64,000 nucleotides of DNA, from positions 62,001-126,000 of the forward strand of contig CAYJQC010000014.1 of the NCBI GenBank assembly GCA_964372215.1, written 5' to 3'. The notes beneath the pieces are model-generated. The model did no database searches, was not told the DNA's origin, and was given only the letters and a program-made list of their open reading frames with translations. The translations under genes and the position numbers were made by a program. Below, piece by piece: positions 36,692 through 45,000 of this stretch. Each line of letters opens with the position of its first letter. Positions within the stretch are counted from its first letter, which is position 1. Origin of the DNA: DAIMFL01 sp964372215. GTDB lineage: Bacteria > Pseudomonadota > Alphaproteobacteria > Dongiales > Dongiaceae.

Positions 36692-37720
36692 TTACATCCC
36701 GGACCACTGTTGATCAATGTAATCCTTCATCTGTTGATCAACTTTGTCAAAAATATCTGGACCTTGCAGTTGGTTTTCGACACTTGCACCTGGTAGCACG
36801 TTATTACCGTAGCCGTGTGTTGTTACACTCCACGAGCCATCAGGGTTTCGCACTGCGGATCTCACAACCTTTCCGTCGAAGAACACGTGAAATCCGGTAG
36901 TTCTATTCGTGATAGTCAGACCATCATCGGAGATGTCTACCACAACTTGGCCCGCATACATGCCGGTTCTTGGATCATACACATCATACACATGCTGATC
37001 CTCCACGGGTATGGTGGGGTCCTGACCTGGGACGACGAATCGCGACAAATAGTCCCGCATCTGCTCTTCTGAACAGTGGGGACCGCAAACGAGATTGCCC
37101 TCTTTGTCCTCTCCGGTCCAGTAGTCGTGCCAACCATACCGGTCCGGCGAGAACTCGTCCCCATAAGGACGTCTCTCTCTACCCGGAACAAAGCCACCTC
37201 CATTCTGGAGGCCGCCCTCTCCAAGGATGCTACCTTTGTCATCACCAAAATCGACTTTGCCGCCCGGCGTGTCGGAGCCGTATGACCCACCACTCGGATC
37301 GCTGGCCATGACGGGATTGTTTCCGGCATAGGCGTATCGGTTCACATCGACTCCGGGGACGGTGGGGTCGAGGGTGTCGGCCTGAAGGAACCGCCCGAGC
37401 ACGGGGTCGTAGTAGCGGGCGTGCAGGTAGATGAGCCCGGTCTCGTCGTCGTGGCGCTCGCCGATGTAGCCCTTGGTCTCCGGCACCAGGGCGATCGACT
37501 GCAGCCGCTCGCCGTAGGGCCGGTAGTTCGAGCGCTGGACCACGGTGGCACTGGCATTGGTCACCACCCGGATCGAGTTCAGGTGGTCGCGGTGCATCCA
37601 GTAGGTGGCGGCGGCGGTGCGCTTGCTGTCCCCGGGCAGGTACTTGGTCATCACCCCGCCGGCGATCTCCACGTCCATGCCGAGGAAGATCGTGGTGTTG
37701 CCCGCCGAGGTCTTCTTCAC
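36692..37720 (-). CDS. RHS core C-terminal fragment, cassette 2 (truncated)
   Basis: Encodes 342 residues. The RHS core (HRDHLNSIRVV, GYIGERHDDETGLIYL, RYYDPVLGRFLQAD) spans about 30-145. The C-terminal domain shares LVCGPHCSEEQMRDYLSRF, GQDPTIP, TITNRT, HVFFDGKVVR, DGSW and the ending DQQWSGM with cassette 1. Upstream the frame reads PDGERVKKTSAGN, the start of a normal RHS unit, but it is then interrupted by a palindromic repeat at 37741-37790. The gene is therefore a displaced 3' end. Confidence 0.85.
   Translation of the reverse strand: MKKTSAGNTTIFLGMDVEIAGGVMTKYLPGDSKRTAAATYWMHRDHLNSIRVVTNASATVVQRSNYRPYGERLQSIALVPETKGYIGERHDDETGLIYLHARYYDPVLGRFLQADTLDPTVPGVDVNRYAYAGNNPVMASDPSGGSYGSDTPGGKVDFGDDKGSILGEGGLQNGGGFVPGRERRPYGDEFSPDRYGWHDYWTGEDKEGNLVCGPHCSEEQMRDYLSRFVVPGQDPTIPVEDQHVYDVYDPRTGMYAGQVVVDISDDGLTITNRTTGFHVFFDGKVVRSAVRNPDGSWSVTTHGYGNNVLPGASVENQLQGPDIFDKVDQQMKDYIDQQWSGM
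37293..37673 (-). repeat. 381-bp RHS core direct repeat, copy 2
   Basis: Partner of 35653-36033, offset by 1,640 bp. Unlike copy 1, the homologous reading frame continues about 65 bp further upstream before being lost at the palindrome. Confidence 0.85.
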
Positions 37721-37740
37721 CCGCTCCCCGTCCGGGCCCA

Positions 37741-37790
37741 GAGCGTGATCCGATCGAACCGAACCGGTTCGATCTGTGAATCACGCTCTA
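37741..37790. repeat. 50-bp palindromic repeat
   Basis: AGAGCGTGAT and ATCACGCTCT bound a near-perfect inverted repeat with GATCGAACCG/CGGTTCGATC inside. It disrupts the RHS reading frame just upstream of cassette 2. Confidence 0.8.
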
Positions 37791-37804
37791 CTCCATTGAA
37801 GGAA

Positions 37805-37852
37805 GAGCACGATTCACCGATCGGGTTGACCCAACCCGAGCGGATCGTGCTC
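37805..37852. repeat. 48-bp palindromic repeat
   Basis: GAGCACGAT and ATCGTGCTC bound a stem whose inner arms are CGGGTTG and CAACCCG. It follows the previous palindrome by 14 bp but differs from it in sequence. Confidence 0.75.
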
Positions 37853-37893
37853 CAGGCGAAGGTGACGGCGTTGACCGAAACCGGCCGGCCTCA

Positions 37894-37987
37894 CCCCGAG
37901 CCTGTCGAGGGGCTCGCCATCATAGACGAGGGTGTCGCCGGCGGCGTTGGTCATGTTGCCGCCTCATCCCGAGCCCGCCGAGGGAGG
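37894..37987. repeat. Two short CCCCGAGCC...GAGGGG palindromes
   Basis: CCCCGAGCCTGTCGAGGGG (37894-37912) and a degenerate copy at 37962-37987 (CATCCCGAGCCCGCCGAGGG) resemble the abundant alphaproteobacterial repeat whose translation contains PEPVEG. Both lie inside RHS debris. Confidence 0.65.
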
Positions 37988-38259
37988 CGTCGTAGACGTA
38001 GGACCCAAGCGGCGTCGAGGTCACCCCATGGGGCCGCGGGGTTCCCGGCGCCGGGTAGCTGTAGGCCCCTACGCCCGAGTTCCAGGTCATGTTGTCGACG
38101 CTGTCGTAGGTCCAGCTCTGGGTGAGCGCCGGACCATTCTCGGTGACAGAACGGCCGGTTCGGCGAAGGAGGCTACGGGAGGCCCGACCGCGACATGCAT
38201 GCGTGGCTCAATTCCTCCCATGACATGAGTGCGGGGCGACGAGCGATGCTCGAAGCCCC

Positions 38260-38634
38260 CTACATCCCGTGCCTCGCGCGCCAGTCGACCGGGTGCAGCG
38301 CGTAGAACACCGTCGCCGACTTGCCCTTGTCGACCTCGTAGACGATGGGCGTGTTCTCGGGGATCCACAGCACGTCGCCGGGCTTGCAGTCGAACACCGC
38401 GTCGCCGGCACGCAAGCGGAAATCGCCCTCGAGCACCACGATCGCCTCGTCGTAGAGCACGGTCCAGGGCACCGAGATGCCCTCGAACCGCGCCACGCCC
38501 ACGCCCATGGTCTTGCTGATTTCAGGCCCGACCATGCGGGCGATATGGGCCACGCCCTCGGCCGGCTTCGCGGGATCGCCGGCATAAGGCACGAACTGGC
38601 GCTCGGTCTTGCGGATCAGCTTCACGGCGGACAT
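38260..38634 (-). CDS. Cupin domain protein (EutQ-like)
   Basis: Encodes 124 residues, a small single cupin. The beta-barrel pattern EAIVVLEGDFRLRAGDAVFD, then CKPGDVLWIPENTPIVYE, resembles EutQ and related small cupins. The usual His metal ligands of the first cupin motif are not seen, so catalysis is uncertain. A GGGAGGG Shine-Dalgarno precedes the ATG. It is divergent from the CocE-type hydrolase gene. Confidence 0.85.
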   Translation of the reverse strand: MSAVKLIRKTERQFVPYAGDPAKPAEGVAHIARMVGPEISKTMGVGVARFEGISVPWTVLYDEAIVVLEGDFRLRAGDAVFDCKPGDVLWIPENTPIVYEVDKGKSATVFYALHPVDWRARHGM

Positions 38635-38800
38635 GGATGCACCCTCCCTTCACACGACCCCCTCGGAACCGGAAGGCGAGCCTAGCAGGGCGGGAACGCG
38701 ACATTCCAGAGCGGGCCCGCGCTTGTCGGCCCCTGCCCGCCACCCTACTGTCGACGCCAACATGCGTTGGCATGTGACTGGCATCGACAGGGAAAAGACC

Positions 38801-40810
38801 ATGCGTACCGTCACCGACTTCCCCCGCAAGGTGCGGGAGATCGAGAACCAGTGGATCACGCTGGCCGATGGCTGCCGCCTGGCGGCGCGCATCTGGCTGC
38901 CGGAAGATGCCGGCGCGGACCCGGTGCCGGCGATCCTGGAGTACCTGCCCTACCGCAAGCGCGACGGCACGATCGACCGCGATGCCCTGACCCACCCCTA
39001 CCTGGCCGGCCACGGCTATGCCTGCGTGCGCGTGGACATGCGCGGCAGCGGCGAGTCCGACGGGCTGATGTGGGACGAATACCTGAAGCAGGAACAGGAC
39101 GACGCGCTGGAGGCGATCGACTGGATCGCGGCGCAGCCCTGGTGCACCGGCAAGGTCGGCATGGTCGGCATCTCCTGGGGCGGCTTCAACGGCCTGCAGG
39201 TCGCGGCGCGCCGGCCCAAGCCGTTGAAGGCGATCGTCACGATCTGCTCGACCGACGACCGCTATGCCGACGACATCCACTACATGGGCGGCTGCCTGCT
39301 GGGCGAAAACCTGGGCTGGGCCTCCACCATGTTCTGCTATTCCTCGCGGCCGCCCGATCCGGCGCTGGTCGGCGAACGCTGGCGCGAGGTGTGGCTGGAA
39401 CGGCTGGAGAACACGCCGCTGCTGGTTGCCAACTGGCTGGAGCATCAGCGGCGCGACGATTTCTGGAAACACGGCTCGATCTGCGAGGACTACTCGGCGG
39501 TCGAGGCCGCGGTCTATGCGGTGGGCGGCTGGGGCGACGGCTATTCCAACGCCGTGCCGCGCCTGCTGGCCAATCTCAAATGCCCGAAGAAGGGCCTGGT
39601 CGGCCCCTGGGTGCACAAGTACCCGCATTTCGCCGTGCCGGAGCCGCGGATCGGCTTCCTGCAGGAGATGCTGCGCTGGTGGGACCAATGGCTGAAGGGC
39701 ATCGACACCGGCATCATGGACGAGCCCGAGTACCGCGCCTACCTGCAGGAGAGCGAGCGTCCGGCGGCCTACTACGCCCACCGCAAGGGGCGCTGGATCG
39801 CCGAGCCGGGCTGGCCGTCGCCCGGCATCGAGGAGCGATCCTGGGCGATCAACGCCGACGGCCTGTCGGCGACGCCCGGCAAGCCAGCGACGCTCGAGAT
39901 CAGCTCGCCCCAGACCACCGGGCTCGTCGCCGGCGAATGGTGCCCGATCTGGCTGGGCCCGGAATCGCCCACCGACCAGCGGCCGGACGACGCCGGCTCG
40001 CTGTGCTTCGACAGCGCGGCGCTGGACCAGCGGCTGGAAATCTTCGGCGCGCCGGTGGTCGAGCTGGAGCTCGCCATCGACAAGCCCCAGGGCGTGATCT
40101 CCGTGCGGCTGAACGAGGTGTTCCCCGACGGCGCCTCGGCGCGGATCAGCTATGGCGTGCTCAACCTCTCGCACCGGCAGTCGCACGAAAGCCCGTCGCC
40201 GATGGTGCCGGGCCGGCGCACCCGGGTGCGGGTGCAGATGAACGACATCGCCCACGCCTTCGCGCCGGGCAGCCGGCTGCGGGTGGCGGTCTCCACCGCC
40301 TATTGGCCGCTGATCTGGCCGTCGGCCGAGCCGGTGATCCTGACGCTGTTCGCCGGCGCCAGCCGGCTCGGCCTGCCGGTGCGGGCGGCGCGCGCGGACT
40401 CGCTGCCCGACTTCCCGCCCGCGGAGGCGGCGGCGCCTCAGCAATCGGAGTCGGTTCGCAAATCGGCGAACAGCCGGCACGTCGAGCAGGATCTCGCAAC
40501 CGGCGAGACCACCTTGCGGATCGTCGACGATTTCGGCGCCCGGCGGATCAGGCCCCATGGGCTGGAGGTCGGCAGCGTCGCCCGCGAGACCTATACGATT
40601 CGGCCGGACGATCCCCTGAGCGCGGTCGCCGAAACGCGGTGGTCGATGACCATGGGGCGCGACGACTGGCATGTGCGGACCGAGACCCACACGCGGCAAT
40701 GGGCCGATCGCGACAGCTTCTTCATCCACGCGGAGATGGCGGCGTTCGAAGGCGACGCGCGGGTGTTCCATCGGGTCTGGGACCGCAAGATCCCGCGCGA
40801 CAACGTCTAG
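38801..40810 (+). CDS. CocE/NonD family hydrolase
   Basis: Encodes 669 residues of the X-Pro dipeptidyl-peptidase (S15)/cocaine esterase family. An alpha/beta-hydrolase core contains the nucleophile S125 in GISWGGF and the oxyanion segment EYLPYRKRD, and a C-terminal jelly-roll domain follows (about 400-560). Likely acts on acyl esters or peptides. No signal peptide is evident. The ATG at 38801 follows AGGGAAAAG; an earlier in-frame ATG at 38762 has no Shine-Dalgarno. Confidence 0.9.
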   Translation: MRTVTDFPRKVREIENQWITLADGCRLAARIWLPEDAGADPVPAILEYLPYRKRDGTIDRDALTHPYLAGHGYACVRVDMRGSGESDGLMWDEYLKQEQDDALEAIDWIAAQPWCTGKVGMVGISWGGFNGLQVAARRPKPLKAIVTICSTDDRYADDIHYMGGCLLGENLGWASTMFCYSSRPPDPALVGERWREVWLERLENTPLLVANWLEHQRRDDFWKHGSICEDYSAVEAAVYAVGGWGDGYSNAVPRLLANLKCPKKGLVGPWVHKYPHFAVPEPRIGFLQEMLRWWDQWLKGIDTGIMDEPEYRAYLQESERPAAYYAHRKGRWIAEPGWPSPGIEERSWAINADGLSATPGKPATLEISSPQTTGLVAGEWCPIWLGPESPTDQRPDDAGSLCFDSAALDQRLEIFGAPVVELELAIDKPQGVISVRLNEVFPDGASARISYGVLNLSHRQSHESPSPMVPGRRTRVRVQMNDIAHAFAPGSRLRVAVSTAYWPLIWPSAEPVILTLFAGASRLGLPVRAARADSLPDFPPAEAAAPQQSESVRKSANSRHVEQDLATGETTLRIVDDFGARRIRPHGLEVGSVARETYTIRPDDPLSAVAETRWSMTMGRDDWHVRTETHTRQWADRDSFFIHAEMAAFEGDARVFHRVWDRKIPRDNV

Positions 40811-40918
40811 CGGGCGGCCCGACCGCGGCCCGCAACCGCGCCGCTCGCCGCCCTTCCGGGGGCGGCCGCCGGGCTGTACCATGATCGCGGTACGACTGGT
40901 CCAGGCACCGGAGCCGCG

Positions 40919-41611
40919 ATGCTGCCCACGGCCGCCATCCTCCTGTTCGCCGCTGCCGCCTTGCTGCTGCTGGCGGCCGCCGGCCTCGGTGCCGCCAAGC
41001 TGAGCTTCCTGTCGCGGGCGGCGCGCGCGACCGGGACGGTGAGCGCGCTCCACAGCGACGGGCCGGCCGAGACCGGCGGCAGCCGGCAGACCATGAGGCC
41101 GGTGATCCGTTTCGCCACGCCCGCCGGGGGCGAGGTCGAGTTCACCATGGCCGTCGGCAGCCGCACCCCGCGCTATCGCATCGGCGACGCCGTGCCGGTC
41201 CGCTACGACCCCGCCGCCCCGGCCGCCAGCGCCCGGGTGCAGTCGTTCCTTGGCCTGTGGTTCGCCCCGTCGCTGCTCGGCGGCATGGCGGTGCCGGCGC
41301 TGATCGCCGGTGCCGGCCTGCTGCTCTGGCACGGCGCCACCGGCCGCGACCTGGCCGAGCTGCGCCGGAGCGGCAAGATCACGACCGCGACCGTGATGGA
41401 GATCGATATCGCGCCGCGCGACAAGGATGTCGACGGCACCCCGATGTACGTTCTGAAGCTGGAGGCCGAAGAGAGCGAGACCGGGCGGCGCCTCAGCTTC
41501 GTCAGCGACGCGATCGAATCCGAGATACGCCATGCCTACGCCATCGGCGACAAGGTCGTCGTCATCTTCGACCCGGCCGATCCGGCGCGCTACTACGTCG
41601 AGGTCAGGTGA
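40919..41611 (+). CDS. DUF3592 membrane protein
   Basis: Encodes 230 residues with two membrane segments (AAILLFAAAALLLLAAAGLG near 5-24 and LGGMAVPALIAGAGLLLW near 120-137). Each is followed or preceded by a DUF3592-like beta domain (ATGTVSAL to VPVRYDP; ITTATVMEI to VVVIFDPADP). Function unknown. It lies 19 bp before mobB on the same strand. Confidence 0.85.
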   Translation: MLPTAAILLFAAAALLLLAAAGLGAAKLSFLSRAARATGTVSALHSDGPAETGGSRQTMRPVIRFATPAGGEVEFTMAVGSRTPRYRIGDAVPVRYDPAAPAASARVQSFLGLWFAPSLLGGMAVPALIAGAGLLLWHGATGRDLAELRRSGKITTATVMEIDIAPRDKDVDGTPMYVLKLEAEESETGRRLSFVSDAIESEIRHAYAIGDKVVVIFDPADPARYYVEVR

Positions 41612-41630
41612 TCATGCGGTCGGTCGTTCG

Positions 41631-42134
41631 ATGAGAGTGCTCGGCATCGTCGGCTATAGCGGCAATGGCAAGACCCAATTGCTCACGCGCCTGATTCCGG
41701 CGCTCATCGCCCGCGGCATCGCGGTCTCGACGATCAAGCACACCCATCACGGCGTGCGCGTCGACGACAGCTACGACGTGAGCCGGCGCCTGACCGATGC
41801 CGGCGCCATCGACGTCGCCATCGCCGGGCGCGAGCGCTGGGCCCTGCTGCACGAGAACGAGAGCGCGATGGAACCGCAGGTCGAGGAGTTGATCGGTCAG
41901 ATGGCGCCGGTGGACCTGGTGCTGGTCGAGGGCTTCAAGCGGCATCCCCATCCGAAGATCGAGGTGCATCGTCCGTCCGTCGGCAAGCCGCTGCTGTGCC
42001 GGGAGGATCCGCACGTCATCGCGGTCGCGACCGACGGCCCGCTGCCGATGGTCAATCTGCCGATTCTCGATCTCAACGACCCGCCGGCCATTGCCGGATT
42101 CATCCTGCGGCGGACCGACCTGACGCGCGCCTGA
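41631..42134 (+). CDS. mobB: Molybdopterin-guanine dinucleotide biosynthesis protein MobB
   Basis: Encodes 167 residues. P-loop GTPase with GYSGNGKTQ (8-16), STIKHTHHG (33-41) and the VLVEGFKRHPHPKIEVHR block diagnostic of MobB. It assists in making the molybdenum cofactor used by enzymes such as nitrate or formate reductases. The ATG at 41631 starts at the typical MobB N-terminus; the longer frame overlaps the DUF3592 gene. Confidence 0.94.
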   Translation: MRVLGIVGYSGNGKTQLLTRLIPALIARGIAVSTIKHTHHGVRVDDSYDVSRRLTDAGAIDVAIAGRERWALLHENESAMEPQVEELIGQMAPVDLVLVEGFKRHPHPKIEVHRPSVGKPLLCREDPHVIAVATDGPLPMVNLPILDLNDPPAIAGFILRRTDLTRA

Positions 42135-42195
42135 GGTTTCCCGGGTCAGGCTTCGAGCGGCGCGGCGGCCGGACTCCCGGCCGCCGCCGTTTCGA

Positions 42196-42579
42196 CTACT
42201 CGTCGCCCGATTTCAGATAGGCAATGACGTTCTCGCGCTCGGCTTCCTTCTTGAGGCCGGCAAAGGCCATCTTGTTGCCGGGCACGAAGCCCTTGGGATC
42301 GGCGAGGTACTTGTCGAGGGTCGCCTCGTCCCAGGTGAGGCCGGAACCCTTCATGGCGTCGGAGTACGCGAAGTCCGCAACCGTGCCGGAAGCCCGTCCA
42401 ACGACACCCGCCAGGCTGGGGCCGATCTTGTTCTCGCCCGCCGTCAGGGAGTGGCAGACCTTGCACTTGTTGAAGACCTTCTTGCCGGCGGCGGCATCGC
42501 CGTCCGCCAGGGCCGAGCCGCTCACGGCAGCCAGCAGGCCGGCGGCCGCGGCGGCCGACGCCAGGAATCTCAGAGTCAT
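42196..42579 (-). CDS. Class I cytochrome c
   Basis: Encodes 127 residues. A Sec signal peptide ends near ALADG (residue 25). The haem site is C39-x2-C42-H43 (CKVCH), and the axial ligand is M104 in GNKMAF. This is the small soluble cytochrome c2/c552 type, a periplasmic electron carrier. A strong AAGGAG Shine-Dalgarno precedes the ATG. Confidence 0.95.
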   Translation of the reverse strand: MTLRFLASAAAAAGLLAAVSGSALADGDAAAGKKVFNKCKVCHSLTAGENKIGPSLAGVVGRASGTVADFAYSDAMKGSGLTWDEATLDKYLADPKGFVPGNKMAFAGLKKEAERENVIAYLKSGDE

Positions 42580-42796
42580 GGACTTCTCCTTCTTCGATCA
42601 GGGATTTCGGCAACTCGATCTCGGTTCCCCCGAAGATGCCGACGGATCGGCGCTCCTCGCACCCGGTACGCTGCTCTATTGCCGGGGGTCGCCCGGCGCC
42701 GTCAAGTCGCGTTTTTCTCCATATCGGCCGGATCGCCCCGCCTCGCTGTGGCAGGTTATTGATATGGAAGAGAAAGTAGTTTTCTGGACAAGTCTC

Positions 42797-44167
42797 TCAC
42801 ACGGCCTTGGCGTGGGCCGCCGGCGCGCTCGCCAGATAGCTGTCGAAGGCCGCGGCGGCCAGGCGCATCAGCGGGCGCGCCGCCTCCGGAATCAGCACTC
42901 TCGATCCAACGACCTCCACGATGCCGTCGCGCTCGAGCTCGGCCAGGCGCCGGAGTTCGCCGGCGAAATGGTTCGCCGGCCGGCCATGGAGTCGACAGGC
43001 GGCGGCCAGGTCGACCGAGAGATCGCACATCAACCGCTCGATCACATGGCGGCGCAGCCGGTCCTCGTCGCTGACCGCGAATCCGCGGGCAGTGGCAAGC
43101 CGGCCGCCAGACACCGCCTCGCGATAGCCGCGCAGCGGCACCGCGTTCTGCACGTAGCCCTGGGGCAGCTCGCCGATCGCCGAGGCCCCGAAACCCAGCA
43201 GCGCCTCGGCGCTGTCGGTGGTGTAACCCTGGAAATTCCGCCGCAGCCGACCCTCGGCCTGCGCGACCGCCAGGGGGTCGCCGGGCCGGGCGAAGTGGTC
43301 CAGGCCGATCCAGGCATAGCCTGCGGCCTGCAGCCGCGCGGCGGCCGTCGCCGCCTGGGACCAGCGTGCTTCGGCCGCCGGCAGTACCGCTTCGTCGATC
43401 ATCTTCTGGTGGGTCTTGAAACTCGGCAGGTGGGCATAGCCGAACAGCGACAGCCGATCGGGCGCCAGGGTCAGCGCCGCGTCGATCGTCGCCCGGATAT
43501 GGGCCTCGGTCTGAAGCGGCAGGCCGTACATCAGGTCGATGTTGATCGCCCCGACACCGGCGGCGCGCAGCCGGTCGACCGCCAGCCGGGTCACCGCGAT
43601 CGGCTGGACCCGGTTGATCGCCGCCTGCACGTCCGGATTGACGTCCTGCACGCCCAGGCTGGCCCGGGTAAACCCCGCCCGGCCCAGCGCCGCCACGGTC
43701 TCGGCCGACAGCTCGCGCGGGTCGATCTCGACCGCGACCTCGGCATCCGGAAGAACGTCGAAGCGCGCGCGCAGCCGGTCGGAGAGGCGCAGAACGTCGT
43801 CGGGCGCGAGGATCGTGGGCGTGCCGCCGCCCCAGTGGACATGGGACACCGGCTGGCGCCGGCCGATCCGGTCCGCCACCAGATCGATCTCGGCGAGCAG
43901 CGTGTCGAGATAGGCGGCCACCGGTTCGTAGCGCCGCACGATCTTGGTATGGCAGCCGCAAAACCAGCACAGACTGTCGCAGAACGGCACGTGCAGATAC
44001 AGCGACGCCGGCATCGCCGCCGGCAACTCGGCCAGCCAGCGGCCATAGCTGTCGCGACCGATGGCGGCATGGAAATGCGGCGCCGTCGGATAACTGGTGT
44101 AGCGCGGCACCCGCTGCTCGAGCGCGCGCAGGCGGTTGGACGGAAGATGCGACGGGCGGGCGGACAT
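42797..44167 (-). CDS. hemN: Oxygen-independent coproporphyrinogen III oxidase (HemN)
   Basis: Encodes 456 residues. Radical SAM enzyme of anaerobic haem synthesis, with the cluster motif C63-x3-C67-x2-C70 (CDSLCWFC), the SAM motif WGGGTP and the HemN-specific N-terminus RYTSYPTAPHFH that separates it from HemW. The ATG at 44167 has no Shine-Dalgarno and lies one or two bases after the predicted transcription start (see the promoter feature), so the message may be leaderless. Control by an FNR/FixK protein is expected for this gene. Confidence 0.96.
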   Translation of the reverse strand: MSARPSHLPSNRLRALEQRVPRYTSYPTAPHFHAAIGRDSYGRWLAELPAAMPASLYLHVPFCDSLCWFCGCHTKIVRRYEPVAAYLDTLLAEIDLVADRIGRRQPVSHVHWGGGTPTILAPDDVLRLSDRLRARFDVLPDAEVAVEIDPRELSAETVAALGRAGFTRASLGVQDVNPDVQAAINRVQPIAVTRLAVDRLRAAGVGAINIDLMYGLPLQTEAHIRATIDAALTLAPDRLSLFGYAHLPSFKTHQKMIDEAVLPAAEARWSQAATAAARLQAAGYAWIGLDHFARPGDPLAVAQAEGRLRRNFQGYTTDSAEALLGFGASAIGELPQGYVQNAVPLRGYREAVSGGRLATARGFAVSDEDRLRRHVIERLMCDLSVDLAAACRLHGRPANHFAGELRRLAELERDGIVEVVGSRVLIPEAARPLMRLAAAAFDSYLASAPAAHAKAV

Positions 44168-44175
44168 GTGGCGGG

Positions 44176-44181
44176 ATTATG
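44176..44181 (-). promoter_or_regulatory. -10 hexamer of the hemN promoter
   Basis: CATAAT on the minus strand, with its centre 31 bp downstream of the centre of the FNR-type box. This is close to the standard class II geometry. It predicts transcription from about 44168-44169, at the hemN ATG itself. Confidence 0.6.
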
Positions 44182-44202
44182 CCCGCGTGGGGCCTCGAGA
44201 CT

Positions 44203-44216
44203 TTGACCTGGATCAA
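44203..44216 (-). promoter_or_regulatory. FNR/FixK-type box upstream of hemN
   Basis: TTGAC-CTGG-ATCAA matches the consensus TTGAY-N4-RTCAA. It is centred about 41 bp before the predicted start of transcription, the classical activating position. hemN is a well-known target of FNR, ANR and FixK. Confidence 0.82.
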
Positions 44217-44231
44217 CCTCAGGGCAATTGC

Positions 44232-44417
44232 CTAGAGCCTTGGAAATCCTGTTAGTTTCATCCCGATCAGGAGCAACGCCAGAACCACGACGAAAAACAG
44301 CAGCGAACGGTGGCGAAAGGCCTGGCCGGTCCGCCGCTCGATCAGGCGCACGATCCGGTCGGTGACGACGTAGAGCGCGGTGGCAATCGCGACGTACAAC
44401 AGCAGCTGGAGATCCAT
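44232..44417 (-). CDS. Small membrane protein (61 aa)
   Basis: Encodes 61 residues with two hydrophobic segments (LLLYVAIATALYVVTDRIV and LLFFVVVLALLLIGM) separated by a basic loop. No family is recognised. Its ATG directly abuts the stop of the MarR gene (44418), and an AGGAAG Shine-Dalgarno lies inside that gene, so the two are probably cotranscribed. Confidence 0.65.
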   Translation of the reverse strand: MDLQLLLYVAIATALYVVTDRIVRLIERRTGQAFRHRSLLFFVVVLALLLIGMKLTGFPRL

Positions 44418-44945
44418 CTACGCGCTTCCTGCCGTCTCGACCGACGGATCGTCAGATGTCGCTGATGCCGCCCCGTCGATCAGGCGTCGCAGGATGCGCT
44501 TGAGTCTGCCGGCATCGGCAGCGCCGAGGGTTGTGACCACCGCCGCCTCGTGCCGCCTGGCCCGTGCCAGCAGCGGGGCCACGCGGCGGCGCCCCGCGGC
44601 GGTGACGTGGACCAGGCGCTGGCGGCCATCGCCCACCGACCGCCCGCGCCGGACCAGCCCGGCCGCCGCCATGCGGTCGATCAGCTTGGTGACGGTCGGC
44701 TGCTTGGCCAGGACCAGGGCGGCGAGGTCGCCCACCGGGACTCCATCGCCCCCGGCCAGGCTCGCCAGCACCCGCCACTCCGGCACGCCAAGACCCGCGG
44801 CCCGGACCTCGGCGTGGAACTGGCCGGAGATGTCGGCGCTCGCCCGGGCCAGCAGATAGGCCAGGTAGTCGTCGACGAACCGCCCGCCTGCGATCCGTCC
44901 CGCCTTGCGCTGCCGCCCTGCCGCCACCCCGGAATCCTCCGTCAT
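44418..44945 (-). CDS. MarR-family transcriptional regulator
   Basis: Encodes 175 residues. The winged helix spans about 45-140 (VPVGDLAALVLAKQPTVTKL, then VGDGRQRLVHVTAAG in the wing). MarR proteins bind palindromes as dimers and are released by small aromatic or acyl ligands. It is divergent from the NicX-like gene, and the palindrome at 44961-44976 lies 16-31 bp upstream of its ATG, suggesting autorepression and control of the catabolic operon. Confidence 0.9.
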   Translation of the reverse strand: MTEDSGVAAGRQRKAGRIAGGRFVDDYLAYLLARASADISGQFHAEVRAAGLGVPEWRVLASLAGGDGVPVGDLAALVLAKQPTVTKLIDRMAAAGLVRRGRSVGDGRQRLVHVTAAGRRRVAPLLARARRHEAAVVTTLGAADAGRLKRILRRLIDGAASATSDDPSVETAGSA

Positions 44946-44960
44946 CGTGACTTCCAGATT

Positions 44961-44976
44961 ACATGATTTTTCATGT
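44961..44976. promoter_or_regulatory. MarR-type operator
   Basis: ACATGATTTTTCATGT: two perfect 6-bp arms (ACATGA/TCATGT) around TTTT, in the 55-bp gap between divergent marR and the NicX-like gene. AT-rich compared with the surroundings. It would cover the start regions of both promoters. Confidence 0.75.
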
Positions 44977-45000
44977 ATCGTGACAGCAGGGAGGATCGCC

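Larger units (their letters stand above)
37721..38150 (-). pseudogene. RHS (YD-repeat) gene remnant broken by palindromic repeats
   Basis: On the minus strand, 38140 to about 37985 reads LTQSWTYDSVDNMTWNSG, then PHGVTSTPLGSYVYDAS, and further on MTNAAGDTLVYDG. These are typical RHS/YD-repeat pieces. The frame is broken by four palindromic elements (37741-37790, 37805-37852, 37894-37912, 37962-37987). It represents the upstream shell of the RHS gene whose 3' end is cassette 2. Confidence 0.75.

Noticed and set aside
38522..41533. A minus-strand open frame of 1003 codons opposite the CocE-type hydrolase
   Set aside because: It is Arg/Gly/Ala/Pro-rich with no domain likeness and lies antisense to clear genes; such frames are expected in high-GC DNA.
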